A stretch of DNA of 64,000 nucleotides, taken from the NCBI RefSeq assembly GCF_009769735.1, contig NZ_WSRO01000002.1:9225001-9289000 (forward strand), given 5' to 3'. Position 1 is the stretch's first letter, and the number at the start of each line of letters is the position of its first letter. The notes beneath the pieces are model-generated. The model was not told the DNA's origin. It ran no database searches and saw nothing but the letters and a program-made list of their open reading frames with translations. Origin of the DNA: Streptomyces sp. BA2. GTDB taxonomy: Bacteria > Actinomycetota > Actinomycetes > Streptomycetales > Streptomycetaceae. Below, piece after piece: positions 8,884-16,670 of the stretch. A program made the position numbers and the translations under genes.

Positions 8884-9384
8884 TCAGGACCGCAGTGTCT
8901 TCAGGGTGGCGCAACCTTGCGTGACGCATGCCCTGATCCAGACGGTGCGGCCTTCGGACAAGTCCTTATCGACGAACTTGAAGCTGTTTGCGCCCACCCG
9001 GAGGCGATCGAAGAAGTAGTGGGCCCGTCCGTCGCGGATGTACCAGGCCGTGAATGCCGCCGACTGGCCTTTGGTGTTGAGGTAGAAGTTCTCGCCCTTC
9101 GCGCGGAACTCGATACTCCCGAAGTTGGGGTTGCGAACGTTGTTGATCTTGACGGCGCCGCTGACGCCTCCGGAGTCGCCGTCCGTGGGACGCCGGTAGC
9201 AGAGCCCTTCCCAGTCGTCGTGGACAGGCACCAGGTTGCAGCCCACAGGCACCGCGGCGGCGGGTGTCGCGGTTGCGAGCGGGATAGCCGTGGCCATGGC
9301 GGCAGCGGCGAGCGCCGCGATGCCCAGGCCCTTGGCGCTGCGTCGGGTCTTCGCGTTCACGGTCGGGTTGCGATGTGTCCTCAT
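8884..9384 (-). CDS. Secreted hypothetical protein
   Basis: 166 residues with a long Sec signal: basic start (RTHRNPTVNAKTRRSAKG), hydrophobic core (LGIAALAAAAMATAIPLA) and likely cleavage after ATPAAA. The mature part has four Cys (C49, C62, C153, C158 approximately), consistent with two extracellular disulfides, and a beta-rich pattern (NFYLNTKGQ, AWYIRDGRAHYFF). A GGAGA ribosome site precedes the ATG. It is one of four small secreted Cys-bearing proteins in the window. Confidence 0.75.
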   Translation of the reverse strand: MRTHRNPTVNAKTRRSAKGLGIAALAAAAMATAIPLATATPAAAVPVGCNLVPVHDDWEGLCYRRPTDGDSGGVSGAVKINNVRNPNFGSIEFRAKGENFYLNTKGQSAAFTAWYIRDGRAHYFFDRLRVGANSFKFVDKDLSEGRTVWIRACVTQGCATLKTLRS

Positions 9385-9591
9385 GCTGGGTGTCTCCGTG
9401 TCCTCTGCGCCGCTTTCCCCGGGCCGGCACGTCTCCCGTTGCCGACCGGCTTCGGCCGACGTGTCTTCAGATGCCCTAGGTGGCCTGTGGAGTTGCAGGT
9501 GGGGCGTCCCATGCGAAGTGGGGGCGCGACTGAGCCATGTGGCCTGGCGGCGGGCGCCCTGCGCGCTCCGCCCCCGCGGCGTGCTGCCTGG

Positions 9592-10008
9592 TCAGGTCTT
9601 GCCCGCAGGGCTCCAACCCGAGCACACGGCGCCGGGCAGTTTCGAGGTGCACACCTTCACCTTGACGGACTTGCCCTCGTCGTAGCCCTGGTTTCCGTAT
9701 CGGTTGATCTCATGGCCCTGGCTGGTGAATCGGGCAGTTCCTTCACCCGCGACCTTGACGTAGGCGATGGTCCACCGGCCGTTGTCGAACTCGTCCCAGA
9801 CGGTGACCCTGTCGCCTTCCTCCACATAGCTGACCTTGACTTTACTGCCGCCCTTCTGGCAGTACGCCATGGTGTACACGCCGTTCGACTCTCCACCGCA
9901 GTTCCAGGAGGCTGCGTGAGCGGGACCGGCTCCTACCAGGGCTGTTGCTGCGGCCAATCCCAGCAGCGCGGTGGCTGCTCCGGTGCGTCGGGCAACTAGT
10001 TGAGACAT
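9592..10008 (-). CDS. Secreted hypothetical protein
   Basis: 138 residues. Signal peptide with hydrophobic core TGAATALLGLAAATALVGAG and AHA-A cleavage; mature part SWNCGGESNG...AYCQKGGSKVKVSYVEEGDRVTV is beta-rich with four Cys. The start at 10008 has AAGGA five bases upstream; the frame is open further upstream but codon quality drops. It sits in tandem with the secreted protein at 8884-9384 in the same direction. Confidence 0.75.
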   Translation of the reverse strand: MSQLVARRTGAATALLGLAAATALVGAGPAHAASWNCGGESNGVYTMAYCQKGGSKVKVSYVEEGDRVTVWDEFDNGRWTIAYVKVAGEGTARFTSQGHEINRYGNQGYDEGKSVKVKVCTSKLPGAVCSGWSPAGKT

Positions 10009-10119
10009 AGTGATCCTTACCGCAGTTGTGGGGCCGGTGAGCCTTCCCCGTTGATGCGTACACGCTGCCGCGTGCACGGGAAGGGGGACAGAGCTTTCGG
10101 GCAGGACCGAAACACATGT

Positions 10120-10375
10120 CAGGGGAGGCCGTGCGCCGCTCCCTCCAGGGTGTCCTTCAACGCGGCCAGCGTCCTGCGCAACGTCCGTTCGTTGTGGTCC
10201 GCCCGCGGTCCCGTGCGGCCGAGTCGCACGTACGCCCGACCGAGCAGCATCCCGAAGGGATCCACCCGCAGGTCGTGCTAGGTCTGCTCGGCTCGGGTGC
10301 CGCACTCGGTAGGGGTGAACGTGAACGTCCAACGGGCCACGGCAAGAACCGCTGTCCGGCACCCCGTACGACGTG
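10120..10375 (-). pseudogene. SRPBCC (polyketide cyclase-like) fragment
   Basis: The minus-strand translation WTFTFTPTECGTRAEQT, stop, HDLRVDPFGMLLGRAYVRLG, then RTLRRTLAALKDTLEGAAHG resembles the C-terminal half of SRPBCC/polyketide-cyclase proteins. There is an in-frame TAG, and the N-terminal half is missing. The rest of 10009-10513 shows no gene. Confidence 0.55.
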
Positions 10376-10513
10376 GGCAAGACGGTTAAACGCCCGGGAA
10401 CCCCCAAAGCCATCGGCCGCCTCCGGAAGATAAAGAACAAGCTAAGCGGCCAGGCGCAGCCATCTGCGGTGCCAGAACATGCCCGGGGGCGTCGCCGCCG
10501 GCCCGGCCCGGCG

Positions 10514-11359
10514 TCAGCGTGTCGGTTTCCGGGTGTGCTGCGCTGTGGCGACGGGATCATCCGCCGCGAACGCCAGCGCGCGCCAGTCGGGCACCAGGTT
10601 GGTCCTGATCAGGTCATCGATCTCCTCGACCTGAGACGCTGTCAGGTAGTCGCGGAATCCGCCGATGATCCCGCGGCGGGTCTTGAAGGACTCGGGGTCA
10701 CCCGGTCTGCCGGGCCGTAGGCGTTCCGAGTTGAGGGTGTCGCTGAGTTCCATCGCCCGCATGCTCGGGAAGCTGGCGAATTCGACCGCTTCCCGCAGCA
10801 CTTCGGGCTCGACTCCCGGGAGTCCGCAGAAGGCCATGATCCGGGCGAGTTCTGCGGAGGTGTCGGTTGCGAGACGCTCGTAGGAGGTGAGGAGGAACGA
10901 CCGTGGAACGTCCTGACAGGCGTGCCATATGTTCCAGAACGCGACACAGGTCCGCAGGCTGCCCTCGTGTTCACCGATGAACTGTCCGAGCGGGCCGGTA
11001 TAGGGATTGTCCGGCCGCAGACTCCGCTGGAAATAGTAGGAAACTGTCGTGTCACGCAGGTCGCGGGTCAAGAACACCACCCGGCGATCGCGGTAGTGCT
11101 CCTTGTCCGTGGACAGTTGCCCCGGTGTGCGCCAGCCGACTCGGTCGTCGTGCCAGAAGGTGATCTCCGGGATCCGCGTATCCGCGGCACTGAACTCCTC
11201 CAATCGCAGATCTCGGCACATCTCCATCGGGAGGCCCCAGCTGAGCGAGATGGCCTTGGCCATCAGTAGCCGCAGCCAAGTGCGTCCGCACTTCGGGAAG
11301 GAGAGGACATAGACATCCGCTGTGGCGGAGAGTCCAGGAAATAGCGATGAGCCCGTCAT
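10514..11359 (-). CDS. PAPS-dependent sulfotransferase
   Basis: 281 residues. The 5'-phosphosulfate loop is SFPKCGRTWLRLL at about residue 20; the 3'-phosphate motif is FLTRDLRDTTVSYYF near residue 97; the C-terminal RRGIIGGFRDYLT matches the RKGxxGDWKxxFT motif. It should transfer sulfate from PAPS to a hydroxyl or amine of a small molecule. It points away from the YcaO operon but shares the interval with the ferredoxin gene, so sulfation of the cluster product is a reasonable inference. No signal peptide. Confidence 0.88.
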   Translation of the reverse strand: MTGSSLFPGLSATADVYVLSFPKCGRTWLRLLMAKAISLSWGLPMEMCRDLRLEEFSAADTRIPEITFWHDDRVGWRTPGQLSTDKEHYRDRRVVFLTRDLRDTTVSYYFQRSLRPDNPYTGPLGQFIGEHEGSLRTCVAFWNIWHACQDVPRSFLLTSYERLATDTSAELARIMAFCGLPGVEPEVLREAVEFASFPSMRAMELSDTLNSERLRPGRPGDPESFKTRRGIIGGFRDYLTASQVEEIDDLIRTNLVPDWRALAFAADDPVATAQHTRKPTR

Positions 11360-11495
11360 GGAGAATGACTATGTACCCTGCGGGCAACCGCACAATAGCG
11401 TCGAGAGGCGGGGGGAGTGGCAGCACGGTGCGCACTGGCTCAACTCAGCCTCGCGCCGGTCGGCTCGTCGGCTGTATGCGGGTCGGCGAGCAGAA

Positions 11496-11738
11496 TCACT
11501 GACGTTCCTCCTCTTCGGGAAAGAGCGTCAGCCCCGTACTCCGCTCGACGACCGAGATAGCCTCCACAGGGCAGGTGAACGCCGCGTTCAGTACTCGGTC
11601 GTCGGGGGTGACGTGCGCGGCGGTCGGCCGCGACCGGCGGGTGCTGTCGAGCGTGAAATGGTGGGGCGCGGCACTTGCGCACACTCCCGAACCGATGCAG
11701 AGACGGCTTTCGACGTCGAGCTGCCAGTCCTCCGTCAT
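11496..11738 (-). CDS. Ferredoxin of P450 systems, [3Fe-4S] type
   Basis: 80 residues from the ATG at 11738. Cys motif CIGSGVC (residues 14 and 20) and CPVEAI (Cys 56) fit the three-Cys pattern of Streptomyces ferredoxins that serve cytochrome P450s. The start MTEDWQLDVES and an acidic end are typical. It is divergent from the RiPP-like operon, which contains a P450 4 kb away, and is the natural electron donor for it. Confidence 0.88.
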   Translation of the reverse strand: MTEDWQLDVESRLCIGSGVCASAAPHHFTLDSTRRSRPTAAHVTPDDRVLNAAFTCPVEAISVVERSTGLTLFPEEEERQ

Positions 11739-12266
11739 GTGATTCCTCCCCTTTTTCGTGCGCTCTCGCTCCGCGACTCCTCTCGGCCTGGTGAAGATTC
11801 CCTGACCACCTGACCAGACATATGCGGAATTCTCGGCGACCGTCCGTGCGACAGAGCAGGGGAATGGCGCCAATGGCGCGCAGGAGGGGTTCTTCTCCAA
11901 AGTACCCATCCCTTCGACCCAGCGGAAGACCGCCTCATCCGGCCATCTTTGACGCATCCCGGGCGTCGGCGATATGGCTGAGACCGGCCGATCGCTCAAC
12001 ATCTCGGCCGGCGGTCCCCGAACCTCCCGGTCCGCCCACGGCACGGCCTTCCGCCGAAAAACCGCCGTGAGCCGATTGCACCGGACAGGTGCCTCACACC
12101 GGCCCTGACTCCTTTGGCTAGCCGGATTTCGGACTGCACGCCGGCGTCCGGATACCCTTCGTATCCGCCACCCACCCTTGGCCGCGGCAATTGAGCCACG
12201 GACGATGACGCTGCCGGTGAAGCCCGACCGATCACGGTGGGGCCGGTGAGGTGAAGGGAGTCCTCC
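11739..12266. promoter_or_regulatory. Divergent intergenic region upstream of the putative RiPP operon
   Basis: About 530 bp with no recognisable gene on either strand. It must carry the promoters of the ferredoxin (minus) and of the precursor-like ORF (plus). I could not pick out a confident -35/-10 pair or a regulator site. Confidence 0.5.
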
Positions 12267-12347
12267 ATGAACGAGGAAATCGAGCAGGTCGCAGACGAAG
12301 ACCTTCCCGAGCTCGCGCTGATGATTGACATCCCCTCTCGCGACTAG
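12267..12347 (+). CDS. Putative RiPP precursor peptide (26 aa)
   Basis: Short ORF with an excellent ribosome site (GAAGGGAG, six bases before the ATG). It encodes an acidic stretch (MNEEIEQVADEDLPEL) followed by a C-terminus LMIDIPSRD. It contains no Cys, Thr, Lys, Gly or aromatic residue and only one Ser (Ser24). The last five residues, IPSRD, resemble the end of FxSxx-COOH peptides (with Ile for Phe), whose neighbours often include HExxH proteins. It stands immediately before the HExxH and YcaO genes, with two hairpins in between. The leader/core boundary is unknown and the role as precursor is inferred from position, size and start signal. Confidence 0.7.
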   Translation: MNEEIEQVADEDLPELALMIDIPSRD

Positions 12348-12353
12348 TCGCGA
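12338..12353. repeat. 16-nt perfect palindrome over the precursor stop codon
   Basis: TCGCGACTAGTCGCGA, self-complementary, with the TAG stop in its centre. It could be a cleavage or stability element in the mRNA, or an operator. Confidence 0.6.
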
Positions 12354-12372
12354 CGGCACATCCGCACTTCCC

Positions 12373-12397
12373 GCGGCGGGCCCTTCCGGCCCGCCGC
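12373..12397 (+). terminator. Hairpin between precursor and modification genes (attenuator-like)
   Basis: Perfect 10-bp GC stem GCGGCGGGCC / GGCCCGCCGC with a CTTCC loop, 26 nt after the precursor stop and 34 nt before the HExxH gene. In peptide-maturation operons such partial terminators keep precursor mRNA more abundant than enzyme mRNA. Confidence 0.7.
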
Positions 12398-12430
12398 ACG
12401 TCGCTGTCGAGGTCCGGAGAATGAGGGTGC

Positions 12431-13411
12431 ATGCGCGTCGAACCGGATGCCAAGGAGGCTGTCCACGAACGGGATCAGCTGCTGCGGCGCATGCGGAGCG
12501 TGCTCGAGCGAGCGGAGCTGGTGCCGCCGGGCGGCGACGGTCTGCGCCATCCAGCGGTGGCCGAGGTCGCCCACACCGCCCAACGGGCGCTGCGGTCCGG
12601 CCCGCTGGATCAGGAGCGGCGGCGGAGGCTGGCCGAACGACTGGAGCAAGTGTCACCGTCCGCCTTCGGGCCCGCTGACCCGCAGGGCCATCTGAGCCGT
12701 AGCGTGACCCGGGCGCTGCGGTCCATCCCGGCTCATCAGCGCGCCGACGGACAGCCGGTCACGGCCGAGGTCGCGGTGTGGCAGGAATGCGAGCGCGAGG
12801 CGCTGGCCCAGGCTGTCAGCCTGCTGACCCGGGTCTGGCCCGAAGCCGCCGCCGAAGTACGGGAGACGGTCGCCGAGATTGCGCTGCTGGACGGCGATGC
12901 GATCGACGGGTTCACGGACTTCACCATTCACGGCGCCATCCTGGTGCACCGGGCCCGCCTGACGGCCGGTGCCGCCGGGCTGCCGGGCCCGGTGCGGTTC
13001 GCCGAGGCGCTGGTGCACGAGGGTGCGCATACCCGGTGCAACGCGGCGGCTCTGACGGATCCTTTCCTGCTCCCCGACCTCCCCGACCTCCCCGGCCGGC
13101 CTGACCTCTCCGACCAGGCCGAGGGCGCCAGCGGTGCGGAGCGAGGTGAGGACCTGCTGGTCGCGACGCCGCTGCGGGCCGACCCCCGGCCGCTGACCGG
13201 CCTGTTCCAGCAGACGGTGGTGCTGGCCCGCAGTGTGCTGCTGTACCGGCGGCTCGCCGGTCCGGACCCGGCGGTCGGCTCCCGGCACGAGACACTCCTG
13301 GGCGCGGCGCACCAGGCCGTGGACACCCTGGGGGCCTACGCCGACAAGCTGACGGCCCACGGCAGAGGGGTGCTGGCGGAGTGTGCCGACGTCATCGGAG
13401 AATCCGCGTGA
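12431..13411 (+). CDS. HExxH-motif peptide-modification protein
   Basis: 326 residues. The motif HEGAH lies at residues 196-200 in the context FAEALVHEGAHTRCNAAAL, followed later by VVLARSVLLYRRL and a C-terminal helical part. This matches the actinobacterial HExxH family found beside RiPP precursors, some members of which are alpha-ketoglutarate-dependent peptide beta-hydroxylases. It is thus a metal-dependent enzyme likely to hydroxylate the precursor, rather than a classical protease. A short Pro/Asp/Leu repeat (LPDLPDLPGRPDLSD) sits in a loop. Its TGA overlaps the GTG start of the YcaO gene, so the two are translationally coupled. GGAG precedes the ATG. Confidence 0.82.
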   Translation: MRVEPDAKEAVHERDQLLRRMRSVLERAELVPPGGDGLRHPAVAEVAHTAQRALRSGPLDQERRRRLAERLEQVSPSAFGPADPQGHLSRSVTRALRSIPAHQRADGQPVTAEVAVWQECEREALAQAVSLLTRVWPEAAAEVRETVAEIALLDGDAIDGFTDFTIHGAILVHRARLTAGAAGLPGPVRFAEALVHEGAHTRCNAAALTDPFLLPDLPDLPGRPDLSDQAEGASGAERGEDLLVATPLRADPRPLTGLFQQTVVLARSVLLYRRLAGPDPAVGSRHETLLGAAHQAVDTLGAYADKLTAHGRGVLAECADVIGESA

Positions 13412-14535
13412 CGTCATGGGCGCCCCAGGTGTTCTCGCCCTATCCGCAACAGCCGGACATCGTGTTCGCGCGGGTAGCTGCCCGCTCGGCGGCGTTCGAG
13501 AGTACGAGCGCCGCCGGCGGAGCGCCGGTGCTCGTCGGCAGCGCCGCAGGGCACGACCGGGACCAAGTCGTCCTGAGCGCGCGCGGAGAGCTTTTGGAGC
13601 GGCTCGGGAATGTGATGGCGGGGCGGGAGGCCGAGGCCGCCGCCGAGCTGGTGGGCACCCGCGAGGAACTGCGCCGCAAGGGGGTACCCGCCATCGAGCC
13701 GCGGCCCGGCCCGGACACCAGAAGGCTGTGGGTGCGCGGCCGGACGACCGGCGGTGCGGAGGTGTTCGTCCCGGCGGGCTCGGCGTTTCTCCACCACCGG
13801 CCCCCCGCCGGGTGCGATGCCGCGCAGTCGTCGGGGTCCACCGGCATCGCCGCGCACCCCGACATGACGGCGGCGGCCCGCCACGCGGCCTGGGAAGTGC
13901 TCGAACGCGACCTGCTGCGGCGCAGTTGGTACGGGCTCGCCGACCGGCCGCGGAGCCTGCTCCCGTTCGTTCCCCCGCCGCCCCTAGCGGCCTTCCTCCG
14001 GGACGGCGGGCTGACGATGACGGCCTTCGGCCTCCCCGCTCCGGCTACGACGGCCTGTGTCGTCGTATGCCTGCACCGGCCCGACGGCACCGGTCAGGCG
14101 TTCGGTGCCCGCTGCGGGCCGGCGCACACCGTTAAGTCCCTGGCCGAGAAGGCGGCCTACGAGGCGCTCATGGTGCGGTGGAGCATGGGGACACCGGTCG
14201 CCCGTGCGGCCTGGGAGCAGTGGCACGGCACGAGCGAGCCGGCGACCGCCGTCCAGCACGCGCTGTGGACCTATCACCGCCAGGACAGCCTGCGGCTGTG
14301 GAACGTGTCGCGACACACGGGCACCCGGCCGGAGAACGGCGTGCGGACGGACCGGCTCGACGCGACGGATCCGCTCGACGTGCTCGCCGGGCACACCGGC
14401 CAGGACGTCGCCCTGGTGGAGAGCACCGCGGCAGCCGCCCGCGACGCCGGCGTGCGGGTGGTGCGCATACTCGCCCCCGGAGCCCTGCCCCTGCCGTCCG
14501 GTCCCTGCCCCGGACACCCCCACCCTTTCGGCTAG
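13408..14535 (+). CDS. YcaO-domain protein (ATP-dependent peptide cyclodehydratase-like)
   Basis: About 375 residues from a GTG overlapping the preceding stop (GTGA). The YcaO ATP-binding region is seen as SSGSTGIAAHP at about residue 140 followed by AARHAAWEVLERDLLRRSW, and later EKAAYEALMVRW. The C-terminus is Pro-rich and ends PGHPHPFG, similar to the C-terminal Pro motif of azoline-forming YcaOs. There is no fused E1/C-protein and no TfuA gene nearby, so it is a stand-alone YcaO. Family members activate backbone amides with ATP to make azolines, thioamides or amidines. With only one Ser and no Cys/Thr in the putative substrate, an amidine or a single oxazoline is more likely than multiple azoles. 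Confidence 0.85.
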   Translation: MTSWAPQVFSPYPQQPDIVFARVAARSAAFESTSAAGGAPVLVGSAAGHDRDQVVLSARGELLERLGNVMAGREAEAAAELVGTREELRRKGVPAIEPRPGPDTRRLWVRGRTTGGAEVFVPAGSAFLHHRPPAGCDAAQSSGSTGIAAHPDMTAAARHAAWEVLERDLLRRSWYGLADRPRSLLPFVPPPPLAAFLRDGGLTMTAFGLPAPATTACVVVCLHRPDGTGQAFGARCGPAHTVKSLAEKAAYEALMVRWSMGTPVARAAWEQWHGTSEPATAVQHALWTYHRQDSLRLWNVSRHTGTRPENGVRTDRLDATDPLDVLAGHTGQDVALVESTAAAARDAGVRVVRILAPGALPLPSGPCPGHPHPFG

Positions 14536-14542
14536 GAGCCCC

Positions 14543-15283
14543 ATGAACCCCGCCCCATCGCTGTTGTCCCGACCCGGCTATGCCTCCGACTACGCCGACG
14601 ACTACGACCGCTGGTTCGCCAAGCCGGGTATCACCGGAGCGACCGTCGAATCCCTCGCCGCTCTCGCAGGCCACGGGCCGGTCCTCGAACTCGGCATCGG
14701 CACCGGCCGGGTAGCCCTGCCCCTGCGGGCACGCGGCATCGGGGTGCACGGCGTCGACGGGTCCGAGGCGATGCTCCGCCGCCTGCGCGCCAAGCCGGGC
14801 GGAGCCGGGATCCCGGTGACGCTCGGCGACTTCGCGGAGGTCCCGGTGGACGGGAGCTTCAGCCTGGCCTTCCTGGCCGGCGGCACCTTCGCCGAACTGC
14901 CGGACCAGGCCGCCCAGGCCCGCTGTTTCACCAACGTGGCAGCGCGGCTCACGCCGGGCGGTCTGTTCGTGCTGGACGCCCACGTGCCCGAGGCCCTGGC
15001 GGCGGCGACCGGACCGGAGATCGTCTCCGAGGGGGAGGACCACCTGGTGCTGTGCTACCGACGACTCGACCCGTCGACCCAGCGCTACCGCTCGCACTAC
15101 GTCATCCACGAGGACGGACGCACCCGGCACCTGCGCGTCGAGTTCCGCTACGCGGGCCACGGCGAACTCGACCTGATGGCACGTCAGGCGGGGCTGCGGC
15201 TCAAGGAACGCTGGGGCAGCTGGACCGGCACCCCCTTCACCGGCGACAGCACCTACCACGTCTCTGTCTACGAACGCCCCTGA
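14543..15283 (+). CDS. SAM-dependent class I methyltransferase
   Basis: 246 residues. Motif I is VLELGIGTGRVALPLRARG at about residue 45, followed by the acidic ribose-binding end GVHGVDGSEAM, motif II/III regions FSLAFLAGGTFAEL and LTPGGLFVLDAHVPE. The N-terminus YASDYADDYDRWF is typical of small-molecule methyltransferases. AGGAG lies before the ATG, 8 bp after the YcaO stop. It could methylate the peptide or its sugar. Confidence 0.9.
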   Translation: MNPAPSLLSRPGYASDYADDYDRWFAKPGITGATVESLAALAGHGPVLELGIGTGRVALPLRARGIGVHGVDGSEAMLRRLRAKPGGAGIPVTLGDFAEVPVDGSFSLAFLAGGTFAELPDQAAQARCFTNVAARLTPGGLFVLDAHVPEALAAATGPEIVSEGEDHLVLCYRRLDPSTQRYRSHYVIHEDGRTRHLRVEFRYAGHGELDLMARQAGLRLKERWGSWTGTPFTGDSTYHVSVYERP

Positions 15284-15316
15284 CCAGCACACCCTCACAC
15301 AACGGCGGAAGGCCGA

Positions 15317-16504
15317 ATGAAGCAGCCAGAACAAATCCAGTCGTTCCCCTTCCCGCACCGGGACGGGCTCGACCCGATACCCGAGTTCGCCGAGCTGCGC
15401 CGCAACGCTCCGGTCATCCGGGTCCGGATGCCCAGCGGCGACACCGCGTGGCTGGTGACCCGGCACGCGGACGTCCGCCGCGTCCTGGCCGACCCCTGCT
15501 TCAGCCGGGCTCGGGCGACCAGGGGCGAGGGCCCCAGGGCCGCCCGCACCACCACACTGCCCGACTCGATCCTCGCCGCCGACCCGCCCGACCACTCCCG
15601 GCTGCGCCGACTCGTCGCGCCGGCCCTCAGTGGTCGCCGGGCAGAAGCGATGCGCGGCGACATCGCGCTCCGGGCCGACCAGTTGCTGGCGGGTATGGAG
15701 CGGCAGCCGTCCCCCGCCGATCTCGTCGCGTCCTTCACCCGGCCGCTGCCCCTGACGGTGATCTGCGACCTGCTGGGGACACCCCGGCTCGACGGTGACC
15801 AGCTCGACGCCTGGAACGACGCGATGCGCAGCGTCACCGCCATGCCGGACGCCGACGTCATGGCTGCGGTGGACGACATGACCCGCTATCTCACCGTCCT
15901 CGTCGCCGCCAAACGCGCCCACCCCGGCAACGACATGCTGAGCGTGCTGATCGCGGCACGGGATGAGGGCGACCGGCTGAGCCAGGGCGAACTCATCTCG
16001 TTCTGCATCGTCCTGCTCGCCGGCGGCTACGGCACCACCGCCGACCGGCTGGCCGGCCTGGTCCACCTGCTGCTGGACCAGCCGGAGCGCTACCAGCTGC
16101 TGTGCCGCGAACCGAAGCTGATCCCCGGTGCCGTCGAGGAACTGCTGCGGTACGCCCAGGCCACCGTCGGAGCCAACCTCCGGGTGGCCACCCAGGACGT
16201 GGTGCTGAGCGGGGTGGAGATCGAGGAGGGCGAGGCGGTGATCGCGCTCACCTCCTCGGCCAACCACGACGAGGACGTCCACACCGCGCCGGACCTGCTC
16301 GACCTCACACGGGCCGCTCCGGCACACCTGGCCTTCGGGCACGGCGCCCACTTCTGCGTCGGGGCGCAACTCGCCCGGGTCCAGCTCCAGGAGGCCCTCA
16401 CCGGCCTGACGGGCCGCTTTCCGGCCCTGCGCGCGGCGGGCCCGGCGGACTGGAAGCGCGGCCAGATCACCCGGTCCCCCCGAACACTGCCGGTGCGCTG
16501 GTGA
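15317..16504 (+). CDS. Cytochrome P450
   Basis: 395 residues. Heme motif FGHGAHFCVGAQLAR with Cys347 as the thiolate ligand; K-helix EELLRYAQ (ExxR); I-helix LLAGGYGTTADRL, where the usual acid before TT is replaced by Gly, which may alter proton delivery. N-terminal region DPIPEFAELRRNAPV is typical of Streptomyces tailoring P450s. Soluble. It is the fourth gene after the precursor, and electrons probably come from the divergent ferredoxin. Hydroxylation or cross-linking of the peptide is a plausible role. Confidence 0.93.
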   Translation: MKQPEQIQSFPFPHRDGLDPIPEFAELRRNAPVIRVRMPSGDTAWLVTRHADVRRVLADPCFSRARATRGEGPRAARTTTLPDSILAADPPDHSRLRRLVAPALSGRRAEAMRGDIALRADQLLAGMERQPSPADLVASFTRPLPLTVICDLLGTPRLDGDQLDAWNDAMRSVTAMPDADVMAAVDDMTRYLTVLVAAKRAHPGNDMLSVLIAARDEGDRLSQGELISFCIVLLAGGYGTTADRLAGLVHLLLDQPERYQLLCREPKLIPGAVEELLRYAQATVGANLRVATQDVVLSGVEIEEGEAVIALTSSANHDEDVHTAPDLLDLTRAAPAHLAFGHGAHFCVGAQLARVQLQEALTGLTGRFPALRAAGPADWKRGQITRSPRTLPVRW

Positions 16505-16670
16505 GACATGACCGGCCCCCTGCGTCCCACCACGAGGAGAACCCGGTGGCCCGTGCGGAGCCGGCCCGGCAACAACCCCCCAGCGCGCGGCGGCACCAAC
16601 CGGCCGCGCCCGTACCGGCCACCGCATCCACACCGGCCACCGCGCCACGGCGAGCAAGGAGTAGCACGGC

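Noticed and set aside
16505..16670. A second small peptide gene between the P450 and the glycosyltransferase
   Set aside because: The readable frames are Arg/Pro-rich, run into the next gene out of frame and lack a ribosome site.
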